Shown piece by piece: positions 48,101-63,205 of a DNA stretch of 64,000 nucleotides (the first letter of the stretch is position 1; every line of letters starts with the position of its first letter). Position numbers and translations under genes: made by a program. The notes under the pieces are model-generated. The model did no database searches. It was not told the DNA's origin and worked only from the letters and a program-made list of their open reading frames with translations. Source of the DNA: Dasyornis broadbenti (lineage: Eukaryota > Chordata > Aves > Passeriformes > Dasyornithidae); NCBI GenBank assembly GCA_013397935.1, contig VZRN01004391.1, positions 345,299 to 409,298 of the forward strand. Direction: 5' to 3'.

Positions 48101-51100
48101 CTGAGACATTTAATCCTATTTTTCTTTTCTTTTCTTTTTTTTCCACAAGGAAGTGAATTTCATGTGGTTGTGATCATTAAATTACAGTAAATGATTTGCC
48201 CACAAGAGAGAAAAAAAAAACATTACAGAGTGGTTTAACATAGGTAAGACTGGGATCAGGCAGCTGTTTGTGACCAAATACTCTTTCCTAGCTTGAAAAC
48301 TCTCAGTGAGCTTCATTATTTCTCCCTGGTTTTGGCGTTTAGGGACATGTCAGCTCATTGCAGGTGAGGATTGCCCACTGTTTGCTTTTGCAACCAGAGT
48401 ATGAATAACAGCTTCCCAAAAATCAATTGCTTTTTGAGCTAAAGCAGCAGCAATTATTACAATTTTTGCTTCATCTCTAGAATATCATCAACTGTTGAAA
48501 TGACAGCTGAGTGTTTGGTGAGCTGCACACTCTGTGGTACTGTGATAGGGAAAGCTGGTTCAGACCAGCCAGAGGCACAGGTCTGCCACCACCCTGGATC
48601 AGGACCATGCTCCAAGCATGTGTGGAGAGGCCAGGGTACACTCAGCAAATCCCTCCTAATGGAGCATCCCCAGGGACCAGCATGCAGTCCTGAAGTGACA
48701 AGGGTAGTCTTGGCCCCTGAGGCACTGTCAGTGAGATTAAGAGTAGGGGACCATCCTTGGCAAGGCAATGTTTAGTCAGCGTTTTCAGCTGAGATGAGGA
48801 CACAGGCTGGGAAAATCTTAATGGAGACAGAAGATGTTGAAGAAACTCTGCAGAGTGTGCCCATGACTTCCCCTGGTGCAGTCCAGAGGGTACACACTGA
48901 TTTTCCTGCTCACACAGAGAACTGACCACAAATGACCAACGGGTACGATAGCAGTTATCAGAGTGCTGGGCACTGGAGATTGTCTTCTCCAGCACCAAGG
49001 GTGGCATGCCTGCTGATTTCTGAGAACTGTGGCTTTTTGCTTTTGTTTTTTTTTCTGTTTGGCTTCACTCCCACATGATAACACATGCCAATATCCTCTT
49101 TAGGGCAACATTAGTTTCATTATTTAAACAGCTTTTTGTTGCAGTCTGCTCAATCCATGGAAATGTTGGCCTAAGCGTGATAACAGCTAAAGATGAAAAG
49201 TACCTTTGTAAAGGCGCTGCTACGATCCCCTGAACCTGCCAGCTGGACATCTGTATAGTCTAAGCAGGGCTTTTCATCTCAGGTGCTATGAGAAAATGAC
49301 ATCCAGGTTTCCAGACTGGAGCTGGCTCAGCTTTGAGCAGACCAGAGCGGTGGCAGCTGAGCCACACACCCCAAGCACCTGCAACCATCCCCAGAGACTC
49401 ACTGCTGCCAGCCCCAGCCTGGCTCCACCAGCCCCCACTGGCCAGGACGGACCAAAGGGGAGGAGCAAGGGCTTGTGTTTAACCAGGCTCAGTTTCCTGA
49501 TGCGGTCTGCCACGTCCCCACAGGAACCATTGCACTGGCGCAGGCAGGAGGCAGAGGGGTGAGCTGTGCAGCCCAAGGCGGTGCTGCCAGATCAGCCCAG
49601 CATCTGCTCCCGTCTCAGCCTGCCTGCATCCGCAGGGCGATGGGGAGGACACAGCAGCAGAAGCACACCAAGCAATGCCGTGGCCGGTGAGCATGGCACG
49701 GCAGAGCAATGTGAAAGCCCCACCTTTGGCACAGAAAACATCTCGTACATGAAACTGGGCAATGCACAATGCACTGTGACTCTTCCCATCAGGCTGCTTG
49801 TGATACACAGCTCCAGTATTTTCTGCTATGAGGCATTTTTTATTAACTGGCAGCTCTCCTGCTCCCATTTATTCTCGTGATTAGGTTTATTACCAAGGTA
49901 ATTCTTGGGCCCAGCACAGCCCCATCATTCCCTGACAACTGTTTCCCCAGGGGCTTGCTCCACCAGCCTCCTCTCATCTCTTCTCCTAACTCCCTCCCAC
50001 TGCTTGCACAATGGCATTACGTGTCTCCTCAAGGCTTAGGAGGGGCCGCAGGGCCAGCAGCAAGAGCCATCGGTGAGAGGAGGATCAAGCACCAATAGCT
50101 CTTCCACATGTGAGCGCTGCTCTCCCCAGCTCCCTCCTGCCATGATCTCAGCATCTTAACTATGGCAGTGCTCCCACACACACCACAGTCACCCCTCACC
50201 TTTAAGAGGTTTACCTCCAGTTCACTTGAGAAATGGATTTTCATGTCTGCAAAGAGGGAAAGCTGTGGGAAGAGCTGACCTGGCTGTCGTGATCCACAGA
50301 GGCTGCATATCGTGTAATAGGGAACAGACAAAAATATTAATGAAAAACAAAGGATGAACAGGCTTCCTGTGGCATCACTCCTCTGTGGGTCTGATTTGAC
50401 TGGTATATCAGACTGCATCTGCGCATAAGGTTCTTCTCGTCTTACCACAACCACGGAAAATTACTACCAAGAAGCATTTCAGGATTTGTCTTTGACAAAT
50501 CTTAGGAACACCCTGAAACAGACTGTGTAAGATAAGGGATCACATGTCATGGTCTTATAACTCAATGACTTTGTGTATTTCATGATAAGTCTTTAAGAAG
50601 AGATTACTAAGACATCCTAGCACCACACATTATGTTGGGAAAAGAAGGGAAAATGCCTGCCAGAAAGATACTTCTGATGGTTCAATTATAAACTTAAGAG
50701 TATTATTATAAATTAAGCTTGACAGGCTTCCTTAGAGTCCCTACATATTTTCCCTTTGTCCATTCCAGTCTTACCAGAACAGTCATTTTTCTTTTTCTTT
50801 TTTTTTTTTTTTAAATTAGTTGTTACCTGGCTATTTATTATTTGGCCAGTCGACAAGCTCCAAAATGAGTAGAAGGGGTGGGAGTACAGTCCTCATCTGA
50901 CAGAATTCTATCTGTGTGCACTTCCAGAATGCCTTTCCTTGCAGTCTGACATTACAACCCTGGTGTAGGAGCAAGGTCACAGGGTTGGACAGGCCTTAGA
51001 GGTCTCAGGTCTTGTTCCCTTCAAGTTTTCCACTTTTGTTTAGTTCAATGTGAAAGGAGCACATAAGGGCCAGCACATGAGTGCACATGGAAACATACAC

Positions 51101-53954
51101 CTCCTGAAACAAAAGATGAAAGCTACTCTTTTAATGAAATCAGAAGGGTGAAGGAAAAAAGCAAAGGCAGAGTGGAAAAACCTGCAAGAGGTCAACAAGG
51201 AAAACAAAGGGCAGCTTTATGCAAGCAGTTATTTCACTCCAGAAGTGGCAGGACAGGCTAAGGAACTGCTACCCAGTGTTTTTAATATAGAAATTCAGTG
51301 TAATTAGGGCTTTGCTTGTTCCAAGAAGATAATGGCAACCCAAAAGATAAGATTTAATAGTAGATGAGGCTTCAGAGGGTGGAGAAGAGAGAAAACAGAC
51401 AAGGAATAAGGCTCTTCTTCTCAAAAAGCAGAGGAATGCTAAGGAAAATGAAGGTGATTCTCTACATTTCAGTTTTCCATTTTGATCAGAAGGAACAAAA
51501 GCTTTTGATGGTTATTATAGGATCTATTCATCAAAGATTAAAAACCAGGTCTAAATGAGCTAATATCTCTGATTGAAGGATAAATATAGCAGATCACAAT
51601 TTTCTGGTAAGAAAGCAACTTTTGGACATCTAGCAGATGGCGTAAGAGGCTCAAACTGATGAAAGCTAGAAATAGATACATTTAAATTGACATAAAAGTT
51701 TCAATATCAAGGATGAACTGATACAGGAACTATGATACAAATGATAAATCTGGGCAAATCATTGTAGAATTTCTGCCAAAAAGCTGTTCAGAGGTATCCA
51801 CTTGAGCTGCATCCCAAACAGGACAGACACACACGGGTTGAGTGAGCAGTGCTGCATTGGGCAGCCGTAGCGTCAGCCCCCGTACTGCAGCCCTGACCCA
51901 TCACTTCTGCTCCCGTGGGTTTGAGCTGCCAACACCTCCCCACTTCATAAAGACTTACCCTGGCAGCTTGCTAGATGACAGCTTGCTAGCAGGCTGTTGC
52001 CAAAGCGACTGCTCGTGTGAAATTTTGATTTTTGGTTGGACATTTCCACTATAAGGAGCCTCATGCAATGGCTGTTCTGGTCCAGTGTACTATGGGCGTT
52101 CTCTGCCAGAACAGAGACAACTGTCAGTACTTTAAACTCGTGTTTCTACACTTGCTCAGCCCAAACTGCAAAGTAGTTTGAATTTACTCAACTTGCTTGC
52201 TACGAAAAGGAATGCTAAGAGAGAAGGTGGTATTTCAAATTAGCCCAAGATGAACTGTGGAGAAGAAGCAGCGTGATGGATTTGCTTCCACATCATTTAT
52301 AACCTAAGAGAAAATACATTAATTCCCTGGGAAGATCTTTCCATCTCTTTAGCATCTGCACAGTTAGAATTTACGGGTATGTGTGCTGAGTCTGATGCAG
52401 GATCCATTTAGCCCAAGATTTAGTGTCCAGCACTGGCAGAAGTCAATAACCAGGGAAGAGAAAGAACAGGACAAGTTTATCTATGGTTCCCCGGAATCCT
52501 TTCAGCCTCCAGGCAGTTCCAGCTCAGAGGATTTCTGCAGATGAACATGTTTTCTCTTTATTTAGTGTCAACACACAAGTACTCTCCGTCTCAAATAAAA
52601 CTGAAGGAAGCTCAATCAGCCATCATTCCTTTTTATTTTGCATAGGTACTTTGTACTCTCCTTTTACCTTCCTGCCATTACTTCCATTTAAGCTATACAT
52701 GACTTTCCTGAGCCTGAAATATAGAAGAAAAAGGTCTCATTGTGAGGAAGGTGGGATTGAATATTAATCTTTGGAGACTGTGGTAATTACTCTGAAATGC
52801 TTACCAATCTAGCAGCAGCTCCTCTGCAATTCTGAAGATTTAGCCCTCATTCTGTCTTGGTTTTTGAGAAACTAAACTCAGTTTAGAGCAATATGCCCTT
52901 GAAAATCTCATCTTAAGCAGTTCTGAAAATATTGGTATTTGCTATCATTGATTTTAAGGAAGGAGTTATGGATGAAAGAGCTACTTTCCACAAGGCAGTT
53001 CAAGATAAGCATATTGAGAAATAGCAGACACTCTCTGTCCACAGGAACAAATAAAGCTTACATCATCCCAGTATTGCAGAAAGCGATTTGTATTGGCAGG
53101 TAGGTGGCAACTTCAGTGCCAGGGGTTGCCATAGGTGTTCAGGCTATTCAGATCATGCCCAAACACTGCACTGGTTAGAAATACAGCCTGACATCTGGCA
53201 GAAATGCAGCAGATGTAATGAACATTCTGGGGATATTAATGCTCATGTATCAAGTGTGTCCTGTGCACAAGAGGCAGCAAAGACTGGCTTCAGTTGGGAA
53301 TATCATATATCCAAGATCAAGTACAAGGACATGCTGCAAATGATTTCCAAGTTGGGAAGTGATGGAGCAGAAGAGCTGTGAAGTTGGGCTTTGGAAAAAT
53401 TATGTGCAGTGGCTAAGTAAAAAAGGAGGAGACATGAGGACTGGATGTTCTGAAAAGAGAAGGAAAATGCATCTTAAGAATCATTTTGAATGTTGCCTTT
53501 AGATCTTGCTTGGAGAGCGTTTTTCCTAAAGCTGCCCTTACTTTCACTATATGCTGCCAGAAAAGCTGCTTCAAAAGTACATTTAATTATTGCATTCATA
53601 AATTCTGTGCTAAAACATAATCCAGCAAAGACACTGGAAACAGCTGAAATCAGTTTTTCCCCACTACAACAGGACACAGATGTTATCGTGTACGTTTCTT
53701 CTCCAAACGCTCTGCAAAACCCCCAAAGGCTTGGACTTGCATGGAGAAGAGCAGCCAGGGGTGGTCAGGCAGCTGCAGTACCCTGGCCCCACCACCACTG
53801 CCTGAGCTGGGGTTCAGCACTGGGAACCAGATGAACCTGTAGCTGATTCACTAGCACAGGTACAGAAGTACCTACAAAGTGCTTGGAAAGTCAAAACATT
53901 CATGTTACTTGTTTTCTATGAACTCTCATTAGCATTTCGGGATTCTTCAATTTC

Positions 53955-54475
53955 ATGTACTGCATCCAGCTCTGTAGCCCCTAACACAAGAAGGCCATGG
54001 ACCTGCTGGGGCAAATCCAGAGGAGAGCCACTGAGATGAACAGGTGTCTGGAGCACCTCTCCTGTGAGGACAGGCTGGGAGAGATGGGGTTGTTCAGCCG
54101 GGAGAAGAGAAGGCTCCCAGGGAGACCTCATCGTTAGGTACCTTCCAGTACCTAACAGGGGCCTGCAATAGCACCAGAGAGGGACTTTTCACAGAGGCGT
54201 GTAGCGACAGGACAAGGGGGAGTGGATTTGAACTGAGAAAGGGCAGATTTAAACCAGGTATTAGGAAGAAATTCTTCACTTTGAGGATGGTGAGGCACAG
54301 AAACAGGTTGCCTAGAGAAATTGTGAATGACCCATCACCAGAAATGTTCAAGGCCAGGTTGGATAGAGATTTGAGCAGCCTGATCTAGTGGAAGGTACCT
54401 CTACACATGGAAGGGGCTTGGAACTAGATGATCTTTTATGTCCTTTCCAACACAAACCATTCTATAATTCTATAA
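53955..54475 (+). mobile_element. CR1 LINE fragment, + strand
   Basis: It starts in the segment encoding the end of the reverse transcriptase (CTCTGTAGCCCCTAACACAA) and runs to the 3' tail CCATTCTATAATTCTATAAA. It has stops and indels. It belongs to a different CR1 variant from the copy at 43.7 kb, judged by the 3' region ACTAGATGATCTTTTATGTCC. Confidence 0.88.
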
Positions 54476-57400
54476 ATGTAATGATTACATCTTGCCTTGT
54501 GATTAATTTAGCCATAAGTATATTTTATTGCCTATTTTGAAACTTATAATCTATATTTTACAGGCACCACAATGGCTGTGCTGCAACTGCCTTGGAGATG
54601 ATCTTGGCAGGAAAGGCAAGGCTGCAGTGCTAGTCCATAGAGACCCCAGACCATAACAAGGAGGTATTTAAGATAGCCCTGGGCTGATTACCTCTACAGG
54701 TAGTGGTCTTCTCTGCTGCAGTAGCTTTGGGGAGCTTTCTAAGCTTCACCAAGTGTCAGCACATCACCACAATCAGCTATACTGCAACAACTCCAGAAGA
54801 GCTGCAATGACACCTTTGCAGTGCTGTACCCAGTGATGAAACACAGTAAGGACCACCTCGACAAAGCAGAGCAGCAGGGGTCAGCATGCAGAAGGGACAG
54901 GGGGGTTGACTTGTACACATCCTCCCCAACAGCTCACATAAAGAACCATTCTGCATGATTTGGTATTAACTCAGCTCTACCTGCCATGCTGGACTCTGGC
55001 AGTGTGACTGTCAGGAACAGCAGCAGAGATGGCCCTGTGCATTTCAGTGCAAGAGAGCAAAGGCTAACTAGGAGTGTCGGATGTAAGGAACAGGGACAGA
55101 CCAGCTTTCTATGAAGACATCCTAGTACTAGCTTGCTCCTGGTTCTCTCAAACAGGAACAGGTTAGTTTAGGGCACTGGATTCCCTATTTGCACTCAGGC
55201 ATAGCTTTGGAAAGTGTGTCTTACCCTCAGAAGCACACACTTTCATGAGTGAGTTTTCTGCAGGTGCTAGAGTGAACGTTGAGTGCTGGTTTGTGTGCAT
55301 TTAGACACCAAAATACCGTTGTTTTCTTCTCGGGCATTGTTCCAGTTTCATCAGCCTGGAGATGTTCCTAGCAAAGGCAGAGAGTTTAGGGGGAAAACAA
55401 AAGCAGCAGCAGCCTTCCAGTCTCATGAAGCAGAGGAAGGCATCTATGCAACACGCAGTTCAGGATCGGGTTTATGTTTGACAAACATAAACTCTTTCTA
55501 CCATCTGATTGTGCTCCAGTAAAACTAGAGGTTCCTAACCCAACTCTGAGATGTGATGCAAAAATTTGTGGAAGTGAACTACAAAGACACGAGAGTTTTT
55601 CTTTATGATGAAACCTCAGAAGAGTAATTAATTTAATCAGCAGACTTCAACACCACCTTTCATAACCTGGGATGTACCAAGAGATTAAGCCATAGGGGCC
55701 AAGTTATCTTTGTGACCTTTACCACCAGGAAAATTTACAAACAGCAATTAGTAGATTCAGAGGCCAAAAAAATTAACCCAGATAGAGAGCATGTAATAAA
55801 CCTCTGGCACTTAACTCAGTGAGGCTGAAGCAAAAAATCCCAGACAGAAGCTAGGCTGTGCAACACCCACCAAGAGCAGCAAAAGGAATTAGGATTGATC
55901 TTCTCAGAAGAGGTATGCAAAACATCAGTTGTTATATACAGAGGTCATAAAAGTAAACCCACTTATTTCACACGAAATCCAGAGTTGTTGGACAGTATTT
56001 AAGAGAACAAAAGCAAACTACAAGTGATTGTATAGATCCTTGATAAGATACTTTTTCTCTTAGTTTTGCAATGAACCTTGGAACTTCTAGCTCCTTATGA
56101 GAGTAAAACACCTTTCTTTCAATAGCATGCAATTAGGTGAATTATTTGGGATAAAGCTGCTCTTTGGAGAGATCTTAGTTACAGTGAGACAGCATAATCC
56201 ATAGGACAGATAAAAAGAGGGGACACTCACGTACCAGGTAAAAAGTCAGAAAATTCTAACAAAGCTGTGTTTTGTTCAGCACACCCTCCCTACCACAGCT
56301 CCTCCTGGACTAAATGAAGTCTCTATTCCCTTTCCCTATGTATTTAATCCTTTTTAAGAGAAATCTTTATCTCGGTAATAGAAATTGCCTGTGTTTGTTT
56401 ATTCAGTAATTATGTCTGGGTGCACCCGAAGGGTCAACCCTGAGAACTACAGAGCTACAGAAAAGCCCAACACACTTGTGGGATGCCTCCAAAGTGGTGG
56501 TCCTGCTACCCGGGCGTGAAGCACCTCAGCAGGACCCAGAGCTTAACCAAAGCAGGTATTCTAGCATAATGCTTTATTTCTAGAAGTGCCATCTTGTAGA
56601 AAGGTGCCAAGAGATGCTTGATTTTGAAAGAAAAAAAAGGTACAGCCGTTAAGTAAAACGAATTGAGAAATTAGTACCAATGCACAATGTCCTAGCTAAG
56701 CACCCCCACTAAACACAACGAAGCAGACAATGAAAAAAAACAGTATCATTCTCATCTGTCTTGTATTCACCCCCATCTAGAGCAATTTATTCACACATCC
56801 TGTTAAAGAAAAAAGCATAGGGTACTTGCTGGTAGACAAACCACAAGAGCAGGCCTCAGTCAGAGCAAGACCAGCAGCAGCAGGACCAAGGCCCAGAGCT
56901 ATAATCATACTTTGATGCCTCGTCTTTAAACAAGCATCTCATTAAAACTAGATGCCACACCACCGCAGATCTGCCCATTGGTTCTCTCCAGTCTGTGATA
57001 AAGCCCCATCATCTGTGTTCAAAACCTGCAATTTTAGGTCCCACTGCATCCCCACAAAGCTTCCTTCTTCTGAGTTCATTGCTTGCAACTTTTCAGATGT
57101 CCTGTATGGACAGGAATTTCTGAAATCAGTAGTTGTGCCATGCTCCTTCTCTATAGGCAGGGCTTTGTGTACTTTAACATATTGAAGACAATATTGATAC
57201 AGATCTTGTTAACATTTACCTTCTTGTTCCAGTTATTTTTTCTGTTTGTGGGTTTTTGGAAGAAAACACAAGTTACAAAAGAGCAATGTAACAGTCACAG
57301 CTGCAGCACAGTGGAAGTGAATGATGACCGATATTTTGCTGCTGCACAAGATGAAGTCCTTCCCCCCAGGCTGGTCATATCACCGTTCAAGCAAATAGAT

Positions 57401-57779
57401 CTAGACTGATGACAGAGTCTGGCAGTGTCTGCAGCCATTCTGCCTGCTCAGCAGCACTGCCTCCTCCCCTCTGCCATGTGCATGGGGAGCTTCAGGCATG
57501 AGTCCCTCTGCGATAGAGAGGGAAGGAGACACCTGCCTGGCTGGGCTCAAGAGGACCACTTACAAAACAGGTATGATGGAAACAGTGTCATGGGGGAAGG
57601 TTAGAGCATAAAGTAGGACCAGGCTCAGTTTAAGTGCTCTGGGTCTCTTGGACTGGACCAAATTACCTCCAACACTGTCTTATTACATCTGTTACCTCAC
57701 AGGAGCAGTTGCACAGTCTCTACACTCCAGGAATCCTCCAGAGGATGGTAATCTGATGCGACAGGGAAAGTTTAAGTTA

Positions 57780-58372
57780 GTATGGTGGGTTGACCCTCAT
57801 TGGACACCAAGTGCCCACTAAATCAATCTTATCATTCTCTTCCTCAGCAGAACAGGGAGGCAGAAAATAAAATGAAAAAAAAATAAACCCTCATGGATCA
57901 ACATAAAGGCAGTTAAATAAAGCAAAAACAAAAGCTATGCATGGAAGCAAAGAGAAAAAAAAATATTTATTCTCTACTTCCCATCAGGAGTGATGTTCAG
58001 CTTCTTCCTGGGAAGTCGGGCTTCAGTGCGCATAGCAGTTTCTGTGGAAGAAAAATTTGCAACCCACTCCCTATCACCACCCTCCCTTCCTCCTTTCTCA
58101 TAGCTTTTATAGATGAGCAGATGTCTTATGCTATGGAATATCCTTTGGCCAGTAAGTCAGCTGTCCTGGCTTTGTCCTTCCCCAAAAACGTGCCCAGCTC
58201 CAGCCTCCTGGCCAGGGAGAATGTTGGAGAGACCGCCCTGATGCAGTGAAGTGCTGCTCAGCCAGCAGCCAAAACACTGGGGTGTTATCCACACTTTTCT
58301 AGCTACCAATGCAAAGCACAGCACTGTGAGTGCTCTTACAGGGAAAATTAACACCACAACCTGGCCAAGGGC
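57780..58372. mobile_element. Degraded solo LTR, avian ERVL-like
   Basis: TATGGTGGGTTGACCCTC opens the element near 57781, followed by CCAAGTGCCCACTAAA. The inner part has AACACTGGGGTGTTATCCAC and AAAGCACAGCACTGTGAG, and the element ends near GGAAAATTAACACC. I recognise this order of blocks from a multi-copy LTR family abundant in songbird and related genomes. No internal retroviral genes lie next to it, so it appears to be a solo LTR left by recombination. Divergence looks high, implying an old insertion. Family name, orientation and exact ends are uncertain. Confidence 0.6.
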
Positions 58373-61300
58373 TCAGGTTCCTCCTGCCATAGCTCCCAGT
58401 GCCTCCAGCAGGCATTTTCTCTTGTTCCCAGCAATATACCAGACGATCCTGACAAAGTGTAGTGACCAACTGCTCATGAAACCCTCAATCTGCAGTACTT
58501 TGAGGACTAACAGCCTACCTCAAATCAGATCTATTCCTAAAACCATCAGCCCCTGAATCACACTATAAATTAAAGCATGGCTTCTGAGGAAGCAATGAAG
58601 CAGTCTTTCAGAACAGGAGTCTTTGCACTTGCCCATAGGACAGAATTCTTCATTTACTTAGTCCTTAATACAAGATTAACAGGAACAACTGTGCTAACAA
58701 GGCTACATCACTTGTTGCATCTTAGAGGAAAGAGTACATTTAGCATTAAGAGTGGGGGGTTTTCTGTCTTTAAAAAATTGCCTACAAGCATGGCCTTGAA
58801 GCACCCCGGCAACTAGAACAGCACTTGTATGACCCCTAGAGGTCTCAGGATTTAGGGGAAGAACTAACTCCTCAGAAGGAACTTTTGCAAGGTGCTTTCA
58901 CAGCAGAGATACTCGGGCCCTGGACTCATTCTTGCCAACACTTTTCACTTCTCCACCCTTCCCCTGAGGGCAGGACCCCTAGATTGGTTTGCTGCTGGTG
59001 CCTCAGGAATCTAGGGTCCCAGTATAATGCTCCTAGAGACACAGCACTTGCTGGCTTGAAGCACTGCTGAGAATTTGTGCAGCACAAGGGTGCTGTCCCA
59101 AATAACACACTTGTCCAGCCAACTCCACTTTGAACCATGGTGTTGGTTGCAGTTCAAACAACCTCTGCAGGGTAGTGAATATGGCATTCAAAAGCAGAAC
59201 TGAGGCAGTTTATATGAAGGTGACTAAGTTTTGCCCATACCTGCGCCACACACCTCTGAGATCATTTGCACTCCACTACTGTTTCAGTGCGAGGGGGTGG
59301 GAAGCCAGTTTGGGTTTGGGATGTTAGTGTTAAGCCTTTTTCATAAAGTTTTTCATAAACTCCCATCCTCTTAACTATGAGGAAAGAGATTATCTTGTGA
59401 TCACCATTCTGTCTTCAGAAAACACTAGATAAAAGCAACAAAAGTTTCATTCATTACAGCTATCTTGCTGGCTTTCACCTAGAGTGTTAAAATGCTAATC
59501 AAAAGTAGGCACAACCTGCAGGACAGGACAATATACTTAAAACAGCTATGAAACATGTCAGGCCTCCTGTAGAGGAAGCTACCAAGTTTCTGTGAGAAAG
59601 TGGGTGAGCTGGACAGAATATTGTTTGAATAATCATGGAAGGAACTTAGTGCTATGAAGTAGCCCAGAGAAAGCCAGTCTTCCAGACCGTGTAAGTGACA
59701 ATCTTCATACTGAAGGCCACCAGACACTTACCTTTGGGAACTGAGCAGAGAGATGAAGTGGAACTACTCTACCAGTAGGTGATGACAGTGGGTCCTCAGG
59801 GTCCCACCTACCCATCAAGCTAGTGAAGGCTTGGACACATCATCATGATTCAGGTCAAGCTGGCACCCTTGTCCTTGACTGAGACAGTAAGCCCTTACCG
59901 CACAACAGACCCAGTGCTGTGATACAGCCCCAGGGTTGCTGCCAGTCCAGCCCTCGACACAGGCTGGCCAGTGAATGGGACGTAAAATGAAAGTAGCTAT
60001 CCCACAGCTTGAACGTGCTCTAGTGAACTCACAAGTGCCGAATAATACTCTCAGTAACTTTAATTTTTTCACCTCATGTTTAGTTAGTTTTTCCCATCTC
60101 TTTCTTCCTCTTCATATTGCTACCATGATGTAGCATTTTTTTGCAACACAGCTGTGCCTGTGGCCATCCTCTAACCAGCTGTGGCCCTATGGAATTCACA
60201 CCATCACTTTCATCCCCATTGAACATGGATTCCACATTCTAGCCAAATGCTTTATCTGTAAAGATCTTTTCTAATTTCTGGAGCCTACTCCAGATAATTT
60301 TACCATCTATTTAACTTTACTGTTGGAGTCCACTTTTGCTACAGTGAAACACTATCAAAAGGCACTCCTATCACTGAAATGTAGTGAGCAGCTTGCTAGT
60401 GTTCAGCTAGAACTGAAAATACAAAATGAATAAAAGAGTCAGATCAACACTAACAACAGAACCATGCAGATGTGTGCATTAATGATAGTATCGTTCTTTA
60501 TTTGTTTACATCATAGCTTCTCAAAAATTTCCTGCTAACGTTGTTAAGCATGCTAATGGAGAATTCAAAAGCAAACGAAACCAGAATATGATGTGATTAT
60601 ATTGTATTGAAGACCACTCTTAATCAGGTTGCCTATTAGTGGTGACAGACACATAGCAAGCAAATACCCAGTGAATCCTAGTTTAATAATTTTATTCACT
60701 CAAACACTCTGCCTACAATAATCTGAATTAAGTTTAAGTAATTTTTTTTAAAGCATGTGATTTTTTTCTCCACTCTTCTTTTGCTATCTCTGTCATGGGA
60801 TTTAAATTAATCAAAACCAGTGCATTCTTCAAACCAAAGTGAAATGCAGGAAAGACTGTGGTGTGCAGTCTCCCCAGCAACTCAACACCATAGATAAAAT
60901 CTTGTTCAACAAAAAGTAATATGAATAAAAATAATTACATATACAAATCTATTTCAAGCTCTTTTAAAACAGAGGTAAAGATTTATTGTGAGTAGTTGCA
61001 TGAATGTCAAGGTACAGAACATGGTAATAGCAGAGGAAACAAACAGCAATACCTGCTCCCCAGAAAAATCCATAATCCTAAATGGGTTACTTACAAGGTA
61101 GTATTGAATCACTTTTTAAATAAATATCTTCAGAAAGTAGAATAAAAACCCTATTTGAATTGCAGCTGCTCTTTTTTTAATCTCGATTTGCATTTTCTGC
61201 ATGTTCACTAGATGGTCTTACACTCTGAAGCAGGAGTCGCCAAGAAGAGACCAAGGCAGTTCCAGATGCGGCTTTCGCACAGACCACATTCTCCACACTG

Positions 61301-62999
61301 CTATGCTCCCCGTCAGCTTACATCCCTCCCTCAATAGTTAGATTTGTATTTCATCCTGTTGCAAAGGTACCTCTGGATTGCTTTCTCAAACACAATGGCT
61401 AGAACTACACCTGACAGAACATACAGTACTGTCATGGCCAGACAAAGCAACTCATGTGACTTAGGCATGACTTAGTTTGCTACCAAGGTCCATCCCTGCA
61501 CCCCAGGTGACCAGAAGGCACCACCTGAGATACTCACCTTTGTGGTGCACTGTATTCCTGGTGGCCTTGCAGATCTTCAGTGGTCTGTAGCCTGCAGACT
61601 AGGAATCAAATGCGCAAAAGTATTAGACAGACATAAGAACAAAACTGAGCTAGGTACTTGCTATCTGTTATTCCTTACTGCAAGGGTAAGAATGGAGTTC
61701 TTAAAAGGTGTCTGAAGACAATGAAGCCCTAATTTGCACAGCACAAACTACATACAAACACCTCCACTACATCTTGCCCTTTCCACAGAGTTGGACTTGT
61801 CCCTAACAAATAAGAAAGATTTCTCTTTTCTGGTAGACTTCAGAGAACACTGAGAAAAGAGATTTTCAGCATGCTCTGCTCCTTTGATTGAACTCTAGGT
61901 CACTCACTGTGCCTGAAAGTACAGAGGACGTGGCTGCACAAAAACTCCACAGGTCACCTTTGGTCCTATATCCTGTCACTGATGAAAAGATTTTAAGAAA
62001 GAAAAGAAGAGTCAATATATTCTTTTCTTGAATAAGTAAAAGAAGTTTGTAAGAAAAGATGGATTCTTCCTAGTTTTATAAGCAGAATGAGAGGAGTTGT
62101 CTTTCACCCCATTTTTCCCGTCTCTGAAACAATCATATTCAGGTCTTCAGCTTCTCAAATTGGGACTGATGGACAATCAGGAATTCTTGCCACACTCCTG
62201 CATTTCTTGAGAAATTACTCTGAGACACTTAACATAATCCTGGCTGTGTCAGAGAACCAAGCTTTGATAACCAGTGGGTAAAACATGTAGATGCTTAGAA
62301 TGTGACGTGAATTCTTGAAACATGGGAAAAACATCTTCTCTATCTCAGGATGTCATTTATTTTTCAAGATGATCCTTTTTGGTTTAGCCTGAATCCTCAT
62401 GCTTTAATTTCCATGAACACAAACAGATTTCCTAAGTTAGGAAAGGCCATCTTCTACCTTTCTACACTGTTGAAAATTCAACACCCCAACATCCCATTAC
62501 ACTTCAGTTCTGTAATTCTTGTAAAAAGAGCGGTAAAGACATCACAAGAGACAGCTTATATTTTTCCTCATTTTAACACTGCAGTGACTCAATACAAGAA
62601 AGGAGAGTTGATCTCTCTGCCAAGAGATGGTACAACAAAAGAATCTGTCAGCTCATCTCTCAAAGGCCTCTACAGAACACAGATCCAAAACAGTATTTTT
62701 AGAGCATCATTGTCTTCCTCAGTACATATAAAGTCAACCTGCTCCCTTCATGGTAAGCAGAGTTACTCAGTGCATAAATAACTAATTTTCCATTGCTATA
62801 ATCACAGTTATTAATAATTTCTGGATTCAATCTTCCTCAAAGATTACTGGATGTAAGCACAAGGCACACAAAGGAAAGAGGAAGAGACTAAGACAGACAG
62901 AATTAGATTAAACAGTCCTGTCTGAAGCAGCACTAGAGCTGTCATGTACAGTTCTGCCTACTAACACACAATGTTGATTTAGAGCAAATTCCTTCTTGA

Positions 63000-63205
63000 T
63001 GAAATGTCTTCATGGAAAGGGTTGTCAAGCATTGGAATGAACTGCCCAGGGAGGTGGTGGAGTCACCGTCTCTACAGCTGTTCAAGAAATGACTGGACAT
63101 GACACTTGGTACCATGATCTGGTTGACAAGGTTGATGATCAGTTAAAGATTGGACTCGATGATCTCAGAAGTCTTTTCCAGTCTAAATGATTCTATGATT
63201 CTGCA
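63000..63205 (+). mobile_element. CR1 LINE 3' fragment, + strand
   Basis: A 200-bp 3' end only. It covers the block around 63040-63070 (CTGCCCAGGGAGGTGGTGGA) and the tail GTCTAAATGATTCTATGATTC at 63181-63203. No intact frame remains. Confidence 0.88.

Noticed and set aside
58251..58556. 101-codon frame at the end of the LTR
   Set aside because: It spans the LTR border into flanking DNA and has no retroviral or cellular motif.
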